Source: Spirosoma spitsbergense DSM 19989 (lineage in GTDB: Bacteria > Bacteroidota > Bacteroidia > Cytophagales > Spirosomataceae). Taken from it: 64,000 bases of DNA. The notes under the pieces are model-generated. The model saw only the letters and a program-made list of their open reading frames with translations. It did no database searches and was not told the DNA's origin. The stretch covers positions 112,984 to 176,983 of the forward strand of contig NZ_KB893559.1 of assembly GCF_000374085.1 (NCBI RefSeq), given 5' to 3'. Within the stretch, counting starts at the first letter, position 1, and each line of letters starts with the position of its first letter. The translations under genes were made by a program, and so were the position numbers. Of this stretch, positions 9,906 through 19,451 are shown one piece after another.

Positions 9906-12900
9906 TTAGTGTTTGTACATTCGTTTGACCCGGATATTTTGCATCCGTTCATCCGCTACAACCACAAAAAACGTACCGCCCGGCAGGCTGCTCACATCAA
10001 CTACCACGGAATAAATTTTCCCGGCCCGCTCCAGCGTAGCCGTATAAAGCGTACTGCCGTTCAAATCGGTTAGCCGGACCGTAGGCAGTTGCAGTAAGGG
10101 TGTGGTAATGGGTACAGAAATGGTCAGTAGCTTCGTAGCCGGGTTTGGATAAACAGTTATATCCTCGTCGCTCGTGGTGGGTTCAGTTGCCAGAATCGTC
10201 AGGACCACTTCGCTGGAAATAGCCACTCCACATCCGTTCACATTTCCCTGCACCGAATACCGACCTGATTGCACAACGGCGTATGTAGCACCCGTAGCGC
10301 CCGGAATGGGAACGCCATTCATAAGCCATTGAGTAGATGAAATAGCATTGGTCATCAGCGTAAAACCATTGGCCGTTACCATGGGCGTTTGGGGCGAATT
10401 TACGGACACGACCAATGCCGATGAACGAACAGGGGCGCAGGTATTGGCTACCTGCACAGCATAACTGCCCGCCGTAACGGCCGAAAAACTAGCCCCGGTG
10501 GCTCCGGCAATGGCTTGCCCATTGAGGAACCACTGGTATGTTAGCCCGGTGCCCGTGTTGGCCTGTAAAGCCAAACTCGCCCCCTGACAGATACTAGTCG
10601 ACCCGCCCGGTGTAATCGTGGCTGTTGCGGCCGTACTGGTCGTCGAACTAACGGGAGTTCGTTGCGGACTGGCGCAGTCGAGCGACCTGATTTTCATATT
10701 GTAGAAATAGTACCAGGCTGTTTTCAGCGTATCGGTCGTCGTACCGGTGTTGAATAGTGACCCCTTAATCGTAACGACAGGTTGCTCCGTCTGTGTTTTC
10801 AACTGATACGGAAAACCATTTACACCCGCATTGCTCCGGAAAATTGAAGCTCCCCCCGCATAGTCAATGGTTATTTTATAGTCTCCAGCTGCGGGTATTT
10901 TCAAATTCAACGCATACACCGCCCCCTGATCATCAGGATCATCGACCAACTGACTGTTCGTGGTGGCGGTAAGGCTCTGATTCCGGGTGGGGTTCACATC
11001 CAGCGTTACGCTTGAGATAGCGGTGTTATCGTATTTGCGTACTGTAAATGTCAACTGACCGGGCGTACCAATGTAGAGCCGGGCACTCTGAATAACAATG
11101 GGTACGGTGGTTGAGATAAGCGGAGCCGGTCCAAAGTTCCCACTGTACGTCCCCCCCGTAAACACGGTTTTGCCAACCGGACCAATAACTCCCGATAAAT
11201 CATTCAGCGCGGCATAAAACTGACCGGTGGCGGGTGAGGCCTTTACCGAAACCCTGTTGCCTGCTGCCAGCAGGCTTCCCCCCGTTGGCGTATCGTACCA
11301 GAAAGCGGTTCCACCGCCCATATTCAGCAATGAAAAAACTGAGTCTGAGCCACAGCGGGTAGCGGAGAAAATACCGTTATTCGCAACAGGTGCACTCGTA
11401 CGGGTTTCGGTAATACTGTTATTGGCAGCATTTTGATCGGTAGACAACCCGGTTGCTATAATGAATTTATATGTCTGGCCGGGGGCCAACGCAACCGTTG
11501 CCGGCAGGTTTAGTGCCAGCAAACCGTCCCGAAAAGCCAGCAGGTTAGGCAGTACACCCGTTAGTGTCGTTAACGGAATGTTGTTGGCATCGGTAATGGT
11601 CAGGCTAACCGGTACGTTGGTCTGACTGGCAGCTCCATAATTATGGATACGCACCGAAATAGCCACATCGCTGTTCGTTTGCCCACAGAAACTGGCTTCG
11701 GGCGAAAGGAGTGCCGAAGCCCCCACATCATTACTTGTTTGGACTACATCAATTACATAATCCTGCGTTTCGCCGTTGCCATAACTACCGCAGGCTACCA
11801 CATCAGCGGCATTAGCGGTCTCAACAGCTACGACCCTAAACCGAACAATTTGTCCATTCTGGACGCTGGCCGGGATAGCAACCGTTGTTGAGAAAACCCC
11901 TGCATTGGTCAAGACGCCCGATATAGCCACGGTTTCACCGGCATCATCGAAACTGCCATTCAAGTTCCAGTCGGCAAACGCTTTAACGACAACGTTTTTG
12001 GCGGCTCCACAAGTACCCAGCGTAACTGTCAATGGAATCTGCTGACTGGACTGAACAGTCGTTGTTTCCGTGAAACTAGTGTACGATGTGCAGCCAGATG
12101 CTCCAGCCCGGTCGATGCTACCGAACTGCAACCGGTTTATTTTCGTATCGGCCGTTGAGGCTGGTGCTGAAGCGCAATAAGCGGTACCACCGATGCCACT
12201 CATCAACAAAGCATAATCCTGTTTGGCACCACTCAGGGTACCTTTATGCGTAACTGTCACCGTATAGGTTTTTCCCGGAACGGGTGTGGCCAGGAGTACC
12301 TGCTCTACATTGTCGCGAATATTATCGCCCCTTGTGGCGGCATTGGCCGGATTGGCCGGATCGAGTATCCAGGGTAGCGCAGTCGCTGTACCGTCGCTGA
12401 TACGAATATCGAGGTCGTTAACGAGTTTGGGCGTTCTGTCATTGAGTGTTGTACTGGCCGTACCGGCGGGATCAGTCCAGCAAATGGTTGATACGAGCGG
12501 GCCCCGCCCAGAAGCTACCACAGTGAACGAATAGGGTTGCCCCTGCGTGAGCGTTCGTTCATTGAGCAAATAGTTGTTATCCGTATTCAGAATGACCCGC
12601 CCGGCCCGTTCCATGTTCAGCAAACCAAAGCCATTCTGATAGTCGGGACCGGGTGCCGAACCAGCCTCATCGGCGGTGTGAAGTGCCAGTCCTTTCAGCG
12701 TGGAAGAACGCAGGTATTGCCCGTTATTTCGTTGCGAAAACAGTTCCTGGAGTAACAGCAATGACCCCGCTACATTGGGCGATGACATGGACGTGCCGCT
12801 GTACACCACATAAGCACTATCACTCTCCGAACTGGACGATAAAACGCTAACCCCTATACCTGCTAAATCAGGCTTGATTCGGCCATCATCAGTAGGCCCC

Positions 12901-13958
12901 CAACTGGTAAAACCACTCAAAACAACATCGGAAGGCTGATTATACCCATAATTCAGGTTGCTTATGGCGGATACGGTCAGAATATTTTTAGCATTACCGT
13001 AAGTGGGAATCTGGTCGTACCCATTTTGATTGGCGCGGGCATCAGTACTGGTTTTGTTACTACTGCCAAGGTAATAAGGCTGCCCGGCTGCTGGCCCGTT
13101 GGAGCCGTGATCATTACCCGACGATTTCACAATGAGGTAGTAAGGGGCATTTTGAGCAATCTGGTCCCAGGTAACGGCCGAACTATTGTACAGGCCGAAC
13201 TTATAATCCTCTGTTTTACTGATCAACGTGTCACCCCACCATTCCCATTGTATAGCCCCCGTACGGGTATCGCTGAATACCCACCCTGCATTCGAGCCGT
13301 AGGAGTGGTTAGAAACCAGAAGGTTAGGCGCAGCCGCGCTCATTTCGGTAACGTCATTACTGAAATCGTACGCCCGAAGATTGGTACCGAAAGCCATACC
13401 TTTTACCAGCGGGTTCACACCAGCCGCCATCATGATACCCGAAACGTGCGTGGCGTGGCTGGATAAGGTAGTGGCGTTATCAATCTGGGCAACGCGGCTG
13501 GCGGCTGTACCATTGCTAAACTCAACGTGCGTTGTGCGTACCTTACCCCCATCCCAAATACCCAGTTTGTCCTTCAACGTACTGCCAGAGAGTGAAACAC
13601 CTAGGCTACCTCCGGCATACAACGAAGTGGTACGGGTACTGATGGCAGCCTGCGTTGTGCTATAGGTAGCATCATACAGTAGCTCGCCCGTAGGGGTAAT
13701 ACCGCGCAGCATCATAACCCTGCCCGTTGGCGACCGTTGTTCGAGCGGGCGGTTTAGCCGCTGTGCTTCCGTTATTGCCTTCTGGTAATTTTGGGTCTGG
13801 ATTTGCTCAATGGATTGTTGCAAACCCTTCTGTATTGCTTGTTGCCGGGCACTGTACTGGGGTAAAGGCTGGGGTTGAGCAAGCAAACAAGTACTGATGA
13901 GGAGTAGAAAAAGAGTACTCTGTATCCAGGGCTTAAACAACCGAAAACGTTTACACAT
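9906..13958 (-). CDS. Large S8 peptidase with CARDB/Ig-like modules and T9SS sorting domain
   Basis: 1350 residues, ATG at 13958, signal peptide ending near residue 27 (STCLLAQ). Triad: Asp136 (LGIWDGG), His168 (LSSHATHVSG), Ser390 (YSGTSMSSP); Asn282 is in SSGND. After the protease and its beta-rich companion domain (to about 600), a GEVED-like segment (DWNLNGSFDDAGETV, about 670), a CARDB-like segment (about 750-850) and Ig-like repeats near 1170 and 1230 follow. The final ~75 residues are a T9SS type A sorting domain (VYPNPATKLLTISV). Its stop lies 82 bases before the start of the paralogous 928-residue peptidase, so the pair is probably one transcript. Confidence 0.92.
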   Translation of the reverse strand: MCKRFRLFKPWIQSTLFLLLISTCLLAQPQPLPQYSARQQAIQKGLQQSIEQIQTQNYQKAITEAQRLNRPLEQRSPTGRVMMLRGITPTGELLYDATYSTTQAAISTRTTSLYAGGSLGVSLSGSTLKDKLGIWDGGKVRTTHVEFSNGTAASRVAQIDNATTLSSHATHVSGIMMAAGVNPLVKGMAFGTNLRAYDFSNDVTEMSAAAPNLLVSNHSYGSNAGWVFSDTRTGAIQWEWWGDTLISKTEDYKFGLYNSSAVTWDQIAQNAPYYLIVKSSGNDHGSNGPAAGQPYYLGSSNKTSTDARANQNGYDQIPTYGNAKNILTVSAISNLNYGYNQPSDVVLSGFTSWGPTDDGRIKPDLAGIGVSVLSSSSESDSAYVVYSGTSMSSPNVAGSLLLLQELFSQRNNGQYLRSSTLKGLALHTADEAGSAPGPDYQNGFGLLNMERAGRVILNTDNNYLLNERTLTQGQPYSFTVVASGRGPLVSTICWTDPAGTASTTLNDRTPKLVNDLDIRISDGTATALPWILDPANPANAATRGDNIRDNVEQVLLATPVPGKTYTVTVTHKGTLSGAKQDYALLMSGIGGTAYCASAPASTADTKINRLQFGSIDRAGASGCTSYTSFTETTTVQSSQQIPLTVTLGTCGAAKNVVVKAFADWNLNGSFDDAGETVAISGVLTNAGVFSTTVAIPASVQNGQIVRFRVVAVETANAADVVACGSYGNGETQDYVIDVVQTSNDVGASALLSPEASFCGQTNSDVAISVRIHNYGAASQTNVPVSLTITDANNIPLTTLTGVLPNLLAFRDGLLALNLPATVALAPGQTYKFIIATGLSTDQNAANNSITETRTSAPVANNGIFSATRCGSDSVFSLLNMGGGTAFWYDTPTGGSLLAAGNRVSVKASPATGQFYAALNDLSGVIGPVGKTVFTGGTYSGNFGPAPLISTTVPIVIQSARLYIGTPGQLTFTVRKYDNTAISSVTLDVNPTRNQSLTATTNSQLVDDPDDQGAVYALNLKIPAAGDYKITIDYAGGASIFRSNAGVNGFPYQLKTQTEQPVVTIKGSLFNTGTTTDTLKTAWYYFYNMKIRSLDCASPQRTPVSSTTSTAATATITPGGSTSICQGASLALQANTGTGLTYQWFLNGQAIAGATGASFSAVTAGSYAVQVANTCAPVRSSALVVSVNSPQTPMVTANGFTLMTNAISSTQWLMNGVPIPGATGATYAVVQSGRYSVQGNVNGCGVAISSEVVLTILATEPTTSDEDITVYPNPATKLLTISVPITTPLLQLPTVRLTDLNGSTLYTATLERAGKIYSVVVDVSSLPGGTFFVVVADERMQNIRVKRMYKH

Positions 13959-14199
13959 AGCAAAAAAGTACCTGACGGCCTCCAGTCAATTATATACAAT
14001 ACATACGGGAAAGGAGTGGTTCCCGTTGCGCCAGAACGGGATATTGACAATCATTAATGAATTTTTAATTAACCGAATCACCCGATTTATCCACCTCCTG
14101 TCGTACCAAAATCAATACATCCAGATAAATCAATTTGTTTTACAATACGGGTCGAAATAAGGAACGGGCCAATCAATAATGGAAGAAAACACCGGGCCA

Positions 14200-15540
14200 T
14201 TACAGGCCCGTGTAGCTAAACGGCGTGATGGCTCTAAGTTCCGTTTTGACGGCATTCGACACGTTTAGCTCATCAATAAATTGCCGGATTGTATCCGCCG
14301 TAATTTTCTGATTGGTACGGGTTAACGCTTTCAGGGCCTCGTAGGGTTGCGGATAGCCTTCGCGCCGAAGAACAGTCTGGATTCCTTCGGCCACCACTGC
14401 CCAGTTATCTTCGAGGTCAGCGTTCAGGGCGGCAACGTTCAGCTCCAGTTTATCCAGACCTTTCAGGAGCGATTTCAACGCAATAACCGAATGCGCGAAA
14501 GGGATGCCGATGTTGCGCAAAACGGTCGAGTCGGTCAGGTCGCGCTGAAGCCGGGAGATAGGTAGTTTTGCCGACAGGTGTTCAAACAGCGCATTGGCAA
14601 TGCCCAGATTTCCCTCCGAATTTTCAAAGTCAATCGGATTCACTTTGTGCGGCATGGCCGATGAGCCAACCTCCCCTTCTTTCAGCTTCTGCTTGAAATA
14701 ATTCATGGACACGTAGGTCCACATATCGCGGTCGAGGTCAATCAGGATGGTGTTTAGCCGCTTGAACGCATCGAGTGCAGCGGCCAGCATATCGTAGTGT
14801 TCAATCTGAGTCGTAAACTGACTGCGAACCATACCCAGGCTTTCCACAAACTTATCCCCAAACCGTTTCCAGTCCTCATTGGGGTACGCTACATGATGGG
14901 CGTTGAAATTTCCGGTTGCTCCACCAAACTTGGCCGCCGTCGGAATAGCAGCCAGTAAATGCAACTGCTTCTCAATCCGTTCCACAAACACGGAAATCTC
15001 CTTACCCAATCGCGTTGGCGAAGCGGGCTGACCGTGCGTGCGGGCCAGCATAGGGATGTTTTCCCACTGTTCGGCCAGCGTTTGCAGCCGCATAAACACC
15101 TGTCGATAGAGGGGTTCAATTTCGGTATCGAGCGCATCGCGCAACAGCAGTGGGATAGCCGTGTTGTTGATGTCCTGTGAGGTCAGACCGAAGTGAACAA
15201 ACTCCAGAAAAGGTTCTACCGGTGAGCCTTTCAGCTTTTCTTTAATAAAATACTCAACTGCTTTTACGTCGTGGTTGGTCGTTTTCTCAATTTCTTTGAT
15301 CCGCAGCGCATCCCCTTCGGTAAAGTTTTCATATAGCGCCCGCAGGGACGGAAACTCAGCCGGGTCCACACCCGTCAGTTGCGGAACGGGCCACTCCCGC
15401 AGCGCAATAAAGTATTCAATTTCAATACGTACGCGGTAGCGGATTAAGCCTAATTCCGAAAAATAGGGAGCAAGGGCGTTAACCTGAGACCGGTAACGAC
15501 CGTCGACCGGCGAGATAGCCGTTAATGGAGAGAGCGTCAT
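14200..15540 (-). CDS. purB: Adenylosuccinate lyase
   Basis: Cleaves SAICAR in purine synthesis and adenylosuccinate to AMP plus fumarate. 446 residues from the ATG at 15540 (MTLSPLTAISPVDGRYR); in-frame ATGs further upstream would add 13 non-conserved residues. The fumarase/lyase signature GSSAMPHKVNPIDFENSEGN is complete and carries the catalytic Ser loop. TSQDINNTA and ARTHGQPASPTRLGKE are the other active-site blocks. This is the longer E. coli-like PurB type. No other purine gene is nearby. Confidence 0.96.
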   Translation of the reverse strand: MTLSPLTAISPVDGRYRSQVNALAPYFSELGLIRYRVRIEIEYFIALREWPVPQLTGVDPAEFPSLRALYENFTEGDALRIKEIEKTTNHDVKAVEYFIKEKLKGSPVEPFLEFVHFGLTSQDINNTAIPLLLRDALDTEIEPLYRQVFMRLQTLAEQWENIPMLARTHGQPASPTRLGKEISVFVERIEKQLHLLAAIPTAAKFGGATGNFNAHHVAYPNEDWKRFGDKFVESLGMVRSQFTTQIEHYDMLAAALDAFKRLNTILIDLDRDMWTYVSMNYFKQKLKEGEVGSSAMPHKVNPIDFENSEGNLGIANALFEHLSAKLPISRLQRDLTDSTVLRNIGIPFAHSVIALKSLLKGLDKLELNVAALNADLEDNWAVVAEGIQTVLRREGYPQPYEALKALTRTNQKITADTIRQFIDELNVSNAVKTELRAITPFSYTGL

Positions 15541-15643
15541 TTCTACAGTTCTTATCATTTGATGGGCATTCTTAGTCATTTGCTGTCGGAAGGGGTACTA
15601 TCAATGACAATACATGACTATTAATGACCGCGAATGACAGGTT

Positions 15644-16975
15644 TCAAAAAGGATTCAGGTACAGGCCAATCCCCATCCAGGAGGTTTGCTGTTGTTCAAA
15701 CTGGCTATAGGGCCGGAATCCGGAGTAGCCTTCGAGCATAAAAGTCAGGTTATTCTGCGTCCGGCCCAACTCGAAGCCAATCCCTCCGTGAATACCGGGT
15801 CTGAAATCGGTTTGCTGCCAGAATTTCACATCAACGCCCCCCACTAGTCGAGTTGCTTTCGTAGATGGCCTTTTATAGAACGTGCCGAGTTGCGCACTTA
15901 GGAGCTTTCGCTCCTCCGATTTTCGCAGCACTATACCGGCTCCACCGTACAGCCGCCAGTTATTTACAGTGCGGCTATAGGTAAAGTCCAGCAATTCATA
16001 ATTAACCGAATTGGGCGAGGGAGCCGTTATTTTATTCCGATAGATGTAATCATCACCCAGGTGCGACGACAGGTGATAAACCCGGATGCGGTAGTTGTTT
16101 TCGTTTCGCCGGATGTTGTAAATGATACTGACTTTATAATCCGTATTGACGATGCGCCGGGCGGCTTTGTTAGTTACGTCATCACGAAAGGCTTCAAACT
16201 GGGTAAAGGAAGCCAAATCCAGCACCCATTCTTCCGAGTGGCCGGGCTGGGTAGTACGACGGTAGAAAGGCTTGGCAAAGCCAAAGGCAAACGGCACAAA
16301 ACTACCCTTATATTTCTGGCCTTCTATCCAGTAACCAGGCAGGAAACTTCCGTACGTCTGGGCCTCCAGCGGGTCCAGTATTATTGGCTCGAACAGGTGC
16401 CCTTTCGGCAGAAATTCCCCCTGCGCCCGTACAACGGCCGGTGCAACCGCAACGGCTGTTCCCGGCTCCATACTTCGGGGGTCAACCGACTTACGGGCGG
16501 CCTTCTTCTCCCGCCGAACCCGGCGTACCTCTTCTGCTTCAGCCGGTTTCTCCGTCGTGATGGCAGGCGTATCAACCGGAGTGGGGGTCGGAGTTACTTC
16601 GGCTGGGGCTGGTTCGGGTGTTTTCTCTTTTTTACGCTTTACCTTTTTCTCCTTCTCTACCGGTTCTGCCGGGGTATTTACCACAGCATCCGGTTGGCTA
16701 ACGGGCGGTGTATTAACAACTGGTTCGGCAGCAGGTTGCGGCTGATTTCCTTCCTTAGCCGCTTTTTTAGCCTGTCGCTGACGTTCCTTTTCGGCCTGTT
16801 TAGCTTCGTAATCCCGCTGCTTTTGAGCCATTTCAGCCTTAATTTTTTGTTGTCGCTGAATTTCTTCCGCTATTTTTTCTTTTTGTCGCTGCTGGGCGGG
16901 GGTTAAGGCTTGTTGCGCCGAAGCCCAGCTTACGGCAAAAAAACTAAGGAAAAGGACCAATACAGTTTTTTTCAT
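15644..16975 (-). CDS. Envelope protein with charged coiled-coil region and probable beta-barrel C-terminus
   Basis: 443 residues; signal peptide about residues 1-20 (FFAVSWASAQ). Residues 21-75 are Gln/Lys/Glu-rich and predicted coiled coil. Residues 75-170 are a Pro/Thr/Val-rich linker with basic clusters (KKVKRKKEK, RRVRREKKAARKS) and a repeated VVNTP motif. From about residue 185 the sequence turns into alternating aromatic/polar strands (FLPGYWIEGQKYKGSFVPF and on) ending in ...MGIGLYLNPF, as expected of an outer-membrane beta-barrel. No known family is recognised. The large open frame on the opposite strand is a shadow of this biased composition. Confidence 0.75.
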   Translation of the reverse strand: MKKTVLVLFLSFFAVSWASAQQALTPAQQRQKEKIAEEIQRQQKIKAEMAQKQRDYEAKQAEKERQRQAKKAAKEGNQPQPAAEPVVNTPPVSQPDAVVNTPAEPVEKEKKVKRKKEKTPEPAPAEVTPTPTPVDTPAITTEKPAEAEEVRRVRREKKAARKSVDPRSMEPGTAVAVAPAVVRAQGEFLPKGHLFEPIILDPLEAQTYGSFLPGYWIEGQKYKGSFVPFAFGFAKPFYRRTTQPGHSEEWVLDLASFTQFEAFRDDVTNKAARRIVNTDYKVSIIYNIRRNENNYRIRVYHLSSHLGDDYIYRNKITAPSPNSVNYELLDFTYSRTVNNWRLYGGAGIVLRKSEERKLLSAQLGTFYKRPSTKATRLVGGVDVKFWQQTDFRPGIHGGIGFELGRTQNNLTFMLEGYSGFRPYSQFEQQQTSWMGIGLYLNPF

Positions 16976-17024
16976 GGAGAAAACAGGGGGTCTTACGCCA
17001 GTTTTTGTGCGGTTTTTGCAAAAA

Positions 17025-18386
17025 TCACTGTTTCAGGGCTGCGTAATGTTTATAGAAATAGGGAATAGTTTCGATGCCTTTATAGAAATTGAACAGACCG
17101 TAACTTTCATTCGGCGAGTGCAACGCATCGCTATCCAGACCAAAACCCATCAGGATAGATTTGATACCCAGCTCTTTCTCAAATAACGCCGTAATGGGAA
17201 TACTCCCCCCACCCCGCGTCGGAATGGGCTTTTTACCCCAGGCATCTTCAAATGCTTTACTGGCTGCTTCAAACTCAACCGAATCAACAGGCGTTACGTA
17301 CGGCATACCGCCGTGGTGGGGCGTTACCGTTACGCTGACTCCAGCGGGTGCAATGGACAAAAAATGGGTCGTGAACAGTTCTGTGATTTGGTCGGGTGTC
17401 TGATTCGGTACTAACCGCATACTGATTTTGGCCGATGCCGTAGAGGGCAGCACGGTTTTGGCCCCTTCGCCCGTGTAGCCTCCCCAAATGCCGTTTACAT
17501 CGAGGGTTGGCCGGATGGACGTACGTTCGTTGGTCGAATAACCGGACTCTCCCATCACATCGCCGATGGCCAGATCGCGTTTGTATTCCTCCAGATCGAA
17601 CGGAGCCTTGGCTAATTCGGCCCGCTCGTCGTCACTCAAATCAGTCACTTTATCGTAAAAACCAGGCAGGGTGATACGCCCCTCTTCATCATGTAGGGAA
17701 GCAATCATTTCGCATAATACGTTGATTGGGTTCGCTACTCCCCCACCGTACACGCCGGAATGTAAATCACGATTGGGACCAGTAACTTTCACCTCCACGT
17801 ATGATAAACCACGCAACCCGGTTTCGAGCGATGGGGTTTCGTTGGATATAATACTCGTATCCGAAATCAGAATCACATCTCCCCGGAGCATTTCCTTATG
17901 CTCCTTCACAAATTCTCCCAAATGGTCGGAGCCAACTTCCTCCTCCCCTTCAATCATTACCTTTACATTACAGGGTAAGCCATCCGTAGCCACCATTGCT
18001 TCAATGGCTTTGATATGCATGTAAAATTGCCCTTTGTCGTCGCACGCTCCCCGTGCGTAAATCCGTTCGTTGCGAATGGTAGGTTCAAAAGGGGGCGTTT
18101 TCCAAAGCTCATACGGATCGGCGGGTTGTACATCATAATGCCCATACACCAGAACTGTTGGTTTGCTGGCATCCACTATTTTTTCGGCGTATACGATGGG
18201 GTGGCCCGGTGTCTCGTAGAGCTTTGCTCCATCCAGGCCGGCAGCCGTCAGTTTATCTTTCACAAACTCGGCGGCCCGGCGCACATCGGCTTTGAATGTT
18301 GAATCAGCGGAAACCGACGGGATTCGAAGTAAATCAAGCAATTCATCCAGGAATCGCTGCTTGTTCTGTTCAAGGTAGTTAGTCAT
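17025..18386 (-). CDS. M20 family dipeptidase/metallopeptidase
   Basis: 453 residues from the ATG at 18386 (MTNYLEQNKQRFLDELLDLL); the longer frame adds 30 residues without family character. Zinc-binding blocks are typical of M20: VLVYGHYDVQP, then YARGACDDKGQ, and MIEGEEEVGS with the catalytic Glu pair. The dimerisation (lid) domain spans about residues 200-350, and a final metal His lies in LDSDALHSPNES. It hydrolyses dipeptides or short peptides in the cytoplasm; the exact substrate cannot be read from sequence. plsY lies 241 bases upstream on the same strand. Confidence 0.93.
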   Translation of the reverse strand: MTNYLEQNKQRFLDELLDLLRIPSVSADSTFKADVRRAAEFVKDKLTAAGLDGAKLYETPGHPIVYAEKIVDASKPTVLVYGHYDVQPADPYELWKTPPFEPTIRNERIYARGACDDKGQFYMHIKAIEAMVATDGLPCNVKVMIEGEEEVGSDHLGEFVKEHKEMLRGDVILISDTSIISNETPSLETGLRGLSYVEVKVTGPNRDLHSGVYGGGVANPINVLCEMIASLHDEEGRITLPGFYDKVTDLSDDERAELAKAPFDLEEYKRDLAIGDVMGESGYSTNERTSIRPTLDVNGIWGGYTGEGAKTVLPSTASAKISMRLVPNQTPDQITELFTTHFLSIAPAGVSVTVTPHHGGMPYVTPVDSVEFEAASKAFEDAWGKKPIPTRGGGSIPITALFEKELGIKSILMGFGLDSDALHSPNESYGLFNFYKGIETIPYFYKHYAALKQ

Positions 18387-18627
18387 ATCTGGGCTTACAA
18401 TAGCGGGCTGGCCAGGCTTGTTTGGGGTGTTATAGTCGTTCAGCGTTGAAAAGATGTAAGAGAAAAGACTTACCACATTACCGTTCGTCTTCTCTGTCTC
18501 TTCTCACCGTTTCCTCTATAAAATCGGCCTTATCGGCCCCAGGTCGGTCATCCATCAAAAAGTTCGCCCCGAAGTTACGCCTTTTTCGCGCAACGACGGG
18601 GCGTTGATTTCTATCAAACCAGGGAAT

Positions 18628-19284
18628 TTATTCCCCTTCTTTTTTACGAAAGCGGAAAAGTATCGTACGGCTTTCTTCACCACGCAGCAATCGGGCAATA
18701 TTTTTCTGGTGAGTCAGTACAACCAGCAAAAAGACCACAAAGCCAAAAACGATTAACAGCGGGCTTTCCTGCTGGCCAAAAATTCGGAGTAACAACAGAA
18801 CCGGGAAAGCCAGGGCAGCAATGATTGACCCCAGCGAAACATACTGCGAGGCAATAACCACCAGCAGAAAAACCCCGATACAGACCGCAGCCATCTCGGG
18901 GTGTGTAGCCAGCATCATACCCAATAAGGTAGCCACGCCTTTACCCCCTTTGAAATTGGCAAAAACGGGGTATAAATGCCCTATTACGGCGACAAGACCA
19001 AAAATGATCTTGAACGTCAGGATCTCTGTTTCGGAAATAATATTGACATGCCAGAGCAGGGTTGCCAAAATAGCAGCCGTGTACCCTTTCAGAACATCTA
19101 CCAGCATAACGATAGTACCGGCTCGTTTTCCTAATACCCGGAAGGTATTGGTGGCCCCCGCATTACCACTTCCGTACTTACGAATATCCAGATTAAAAAA
19201 TCCCTGACCATACCAAACGGCAGTCGGGATTGAACCCAATAGGTAAGCTACTACAATCGTGATACTAATTAATAGAACGTTCAT
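18628..19284 (-). CDS. plsY: Glycerol-3-phosphate acyltransferase PlsY
   Basis: Transfers the acyl group of acyl-phosphate to glycerol-3-phosphate, the first step of phospholipid synthesis. 218 residues with about five hydrophobic segments. The three conserved PlsY loops are present: GSIPTAVW, KYGSGNAGATNTFRVLGKRAG (about residues 37-57) and FKGGKGVATLLG (about 112-123). The C-terminus is basic, ending RKKEGE. Length is normal for the family. An inner-membrane protein. Confidence 0.97.
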   Translation of the reverse strand: MNVLLISITIVVAYLLGSIPTAVWYGQGFFNLDIRKYGSGNAGATNTFRVLGKRAGTIVMLVDVLKGYTAAILATLLWHVNIISETEILTFKIIFGLVAVIGHLYPVFANFKGGKGVATLLGMMLATHPEMAAVCIGVFLLVVIASQYVSLGSIIAALAFPVLLLLRIFGQQESPLLIVFGFVVFLLVVLTHQKNIARLLRGEESRTILFRFRKKEGE

Positions 19285-19451
19285 TAATTGGGTTCAGGCA
19301 AAGAGTGACATGACAAAAACCATGTGATTCGAGCGAATCTTTACGTATATGAGAAGAATGTAACCCCAAAATTAAGCGATTGTTACCAAACAGCCAACCT
19401 TTTTTGTCTTGTACTTTACTGTCCTTGTTTTCAGATTAATTGCCGGTTTTG

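Noticed and set aside
16061..16906. Plus-strand open frame of 281 codons opposite the coiled-coil envelope protein
   Set aside because: A shadow of a Lys/Glu/Pro-biased sequence; Phe/Leu-rich translation without domain or signal.
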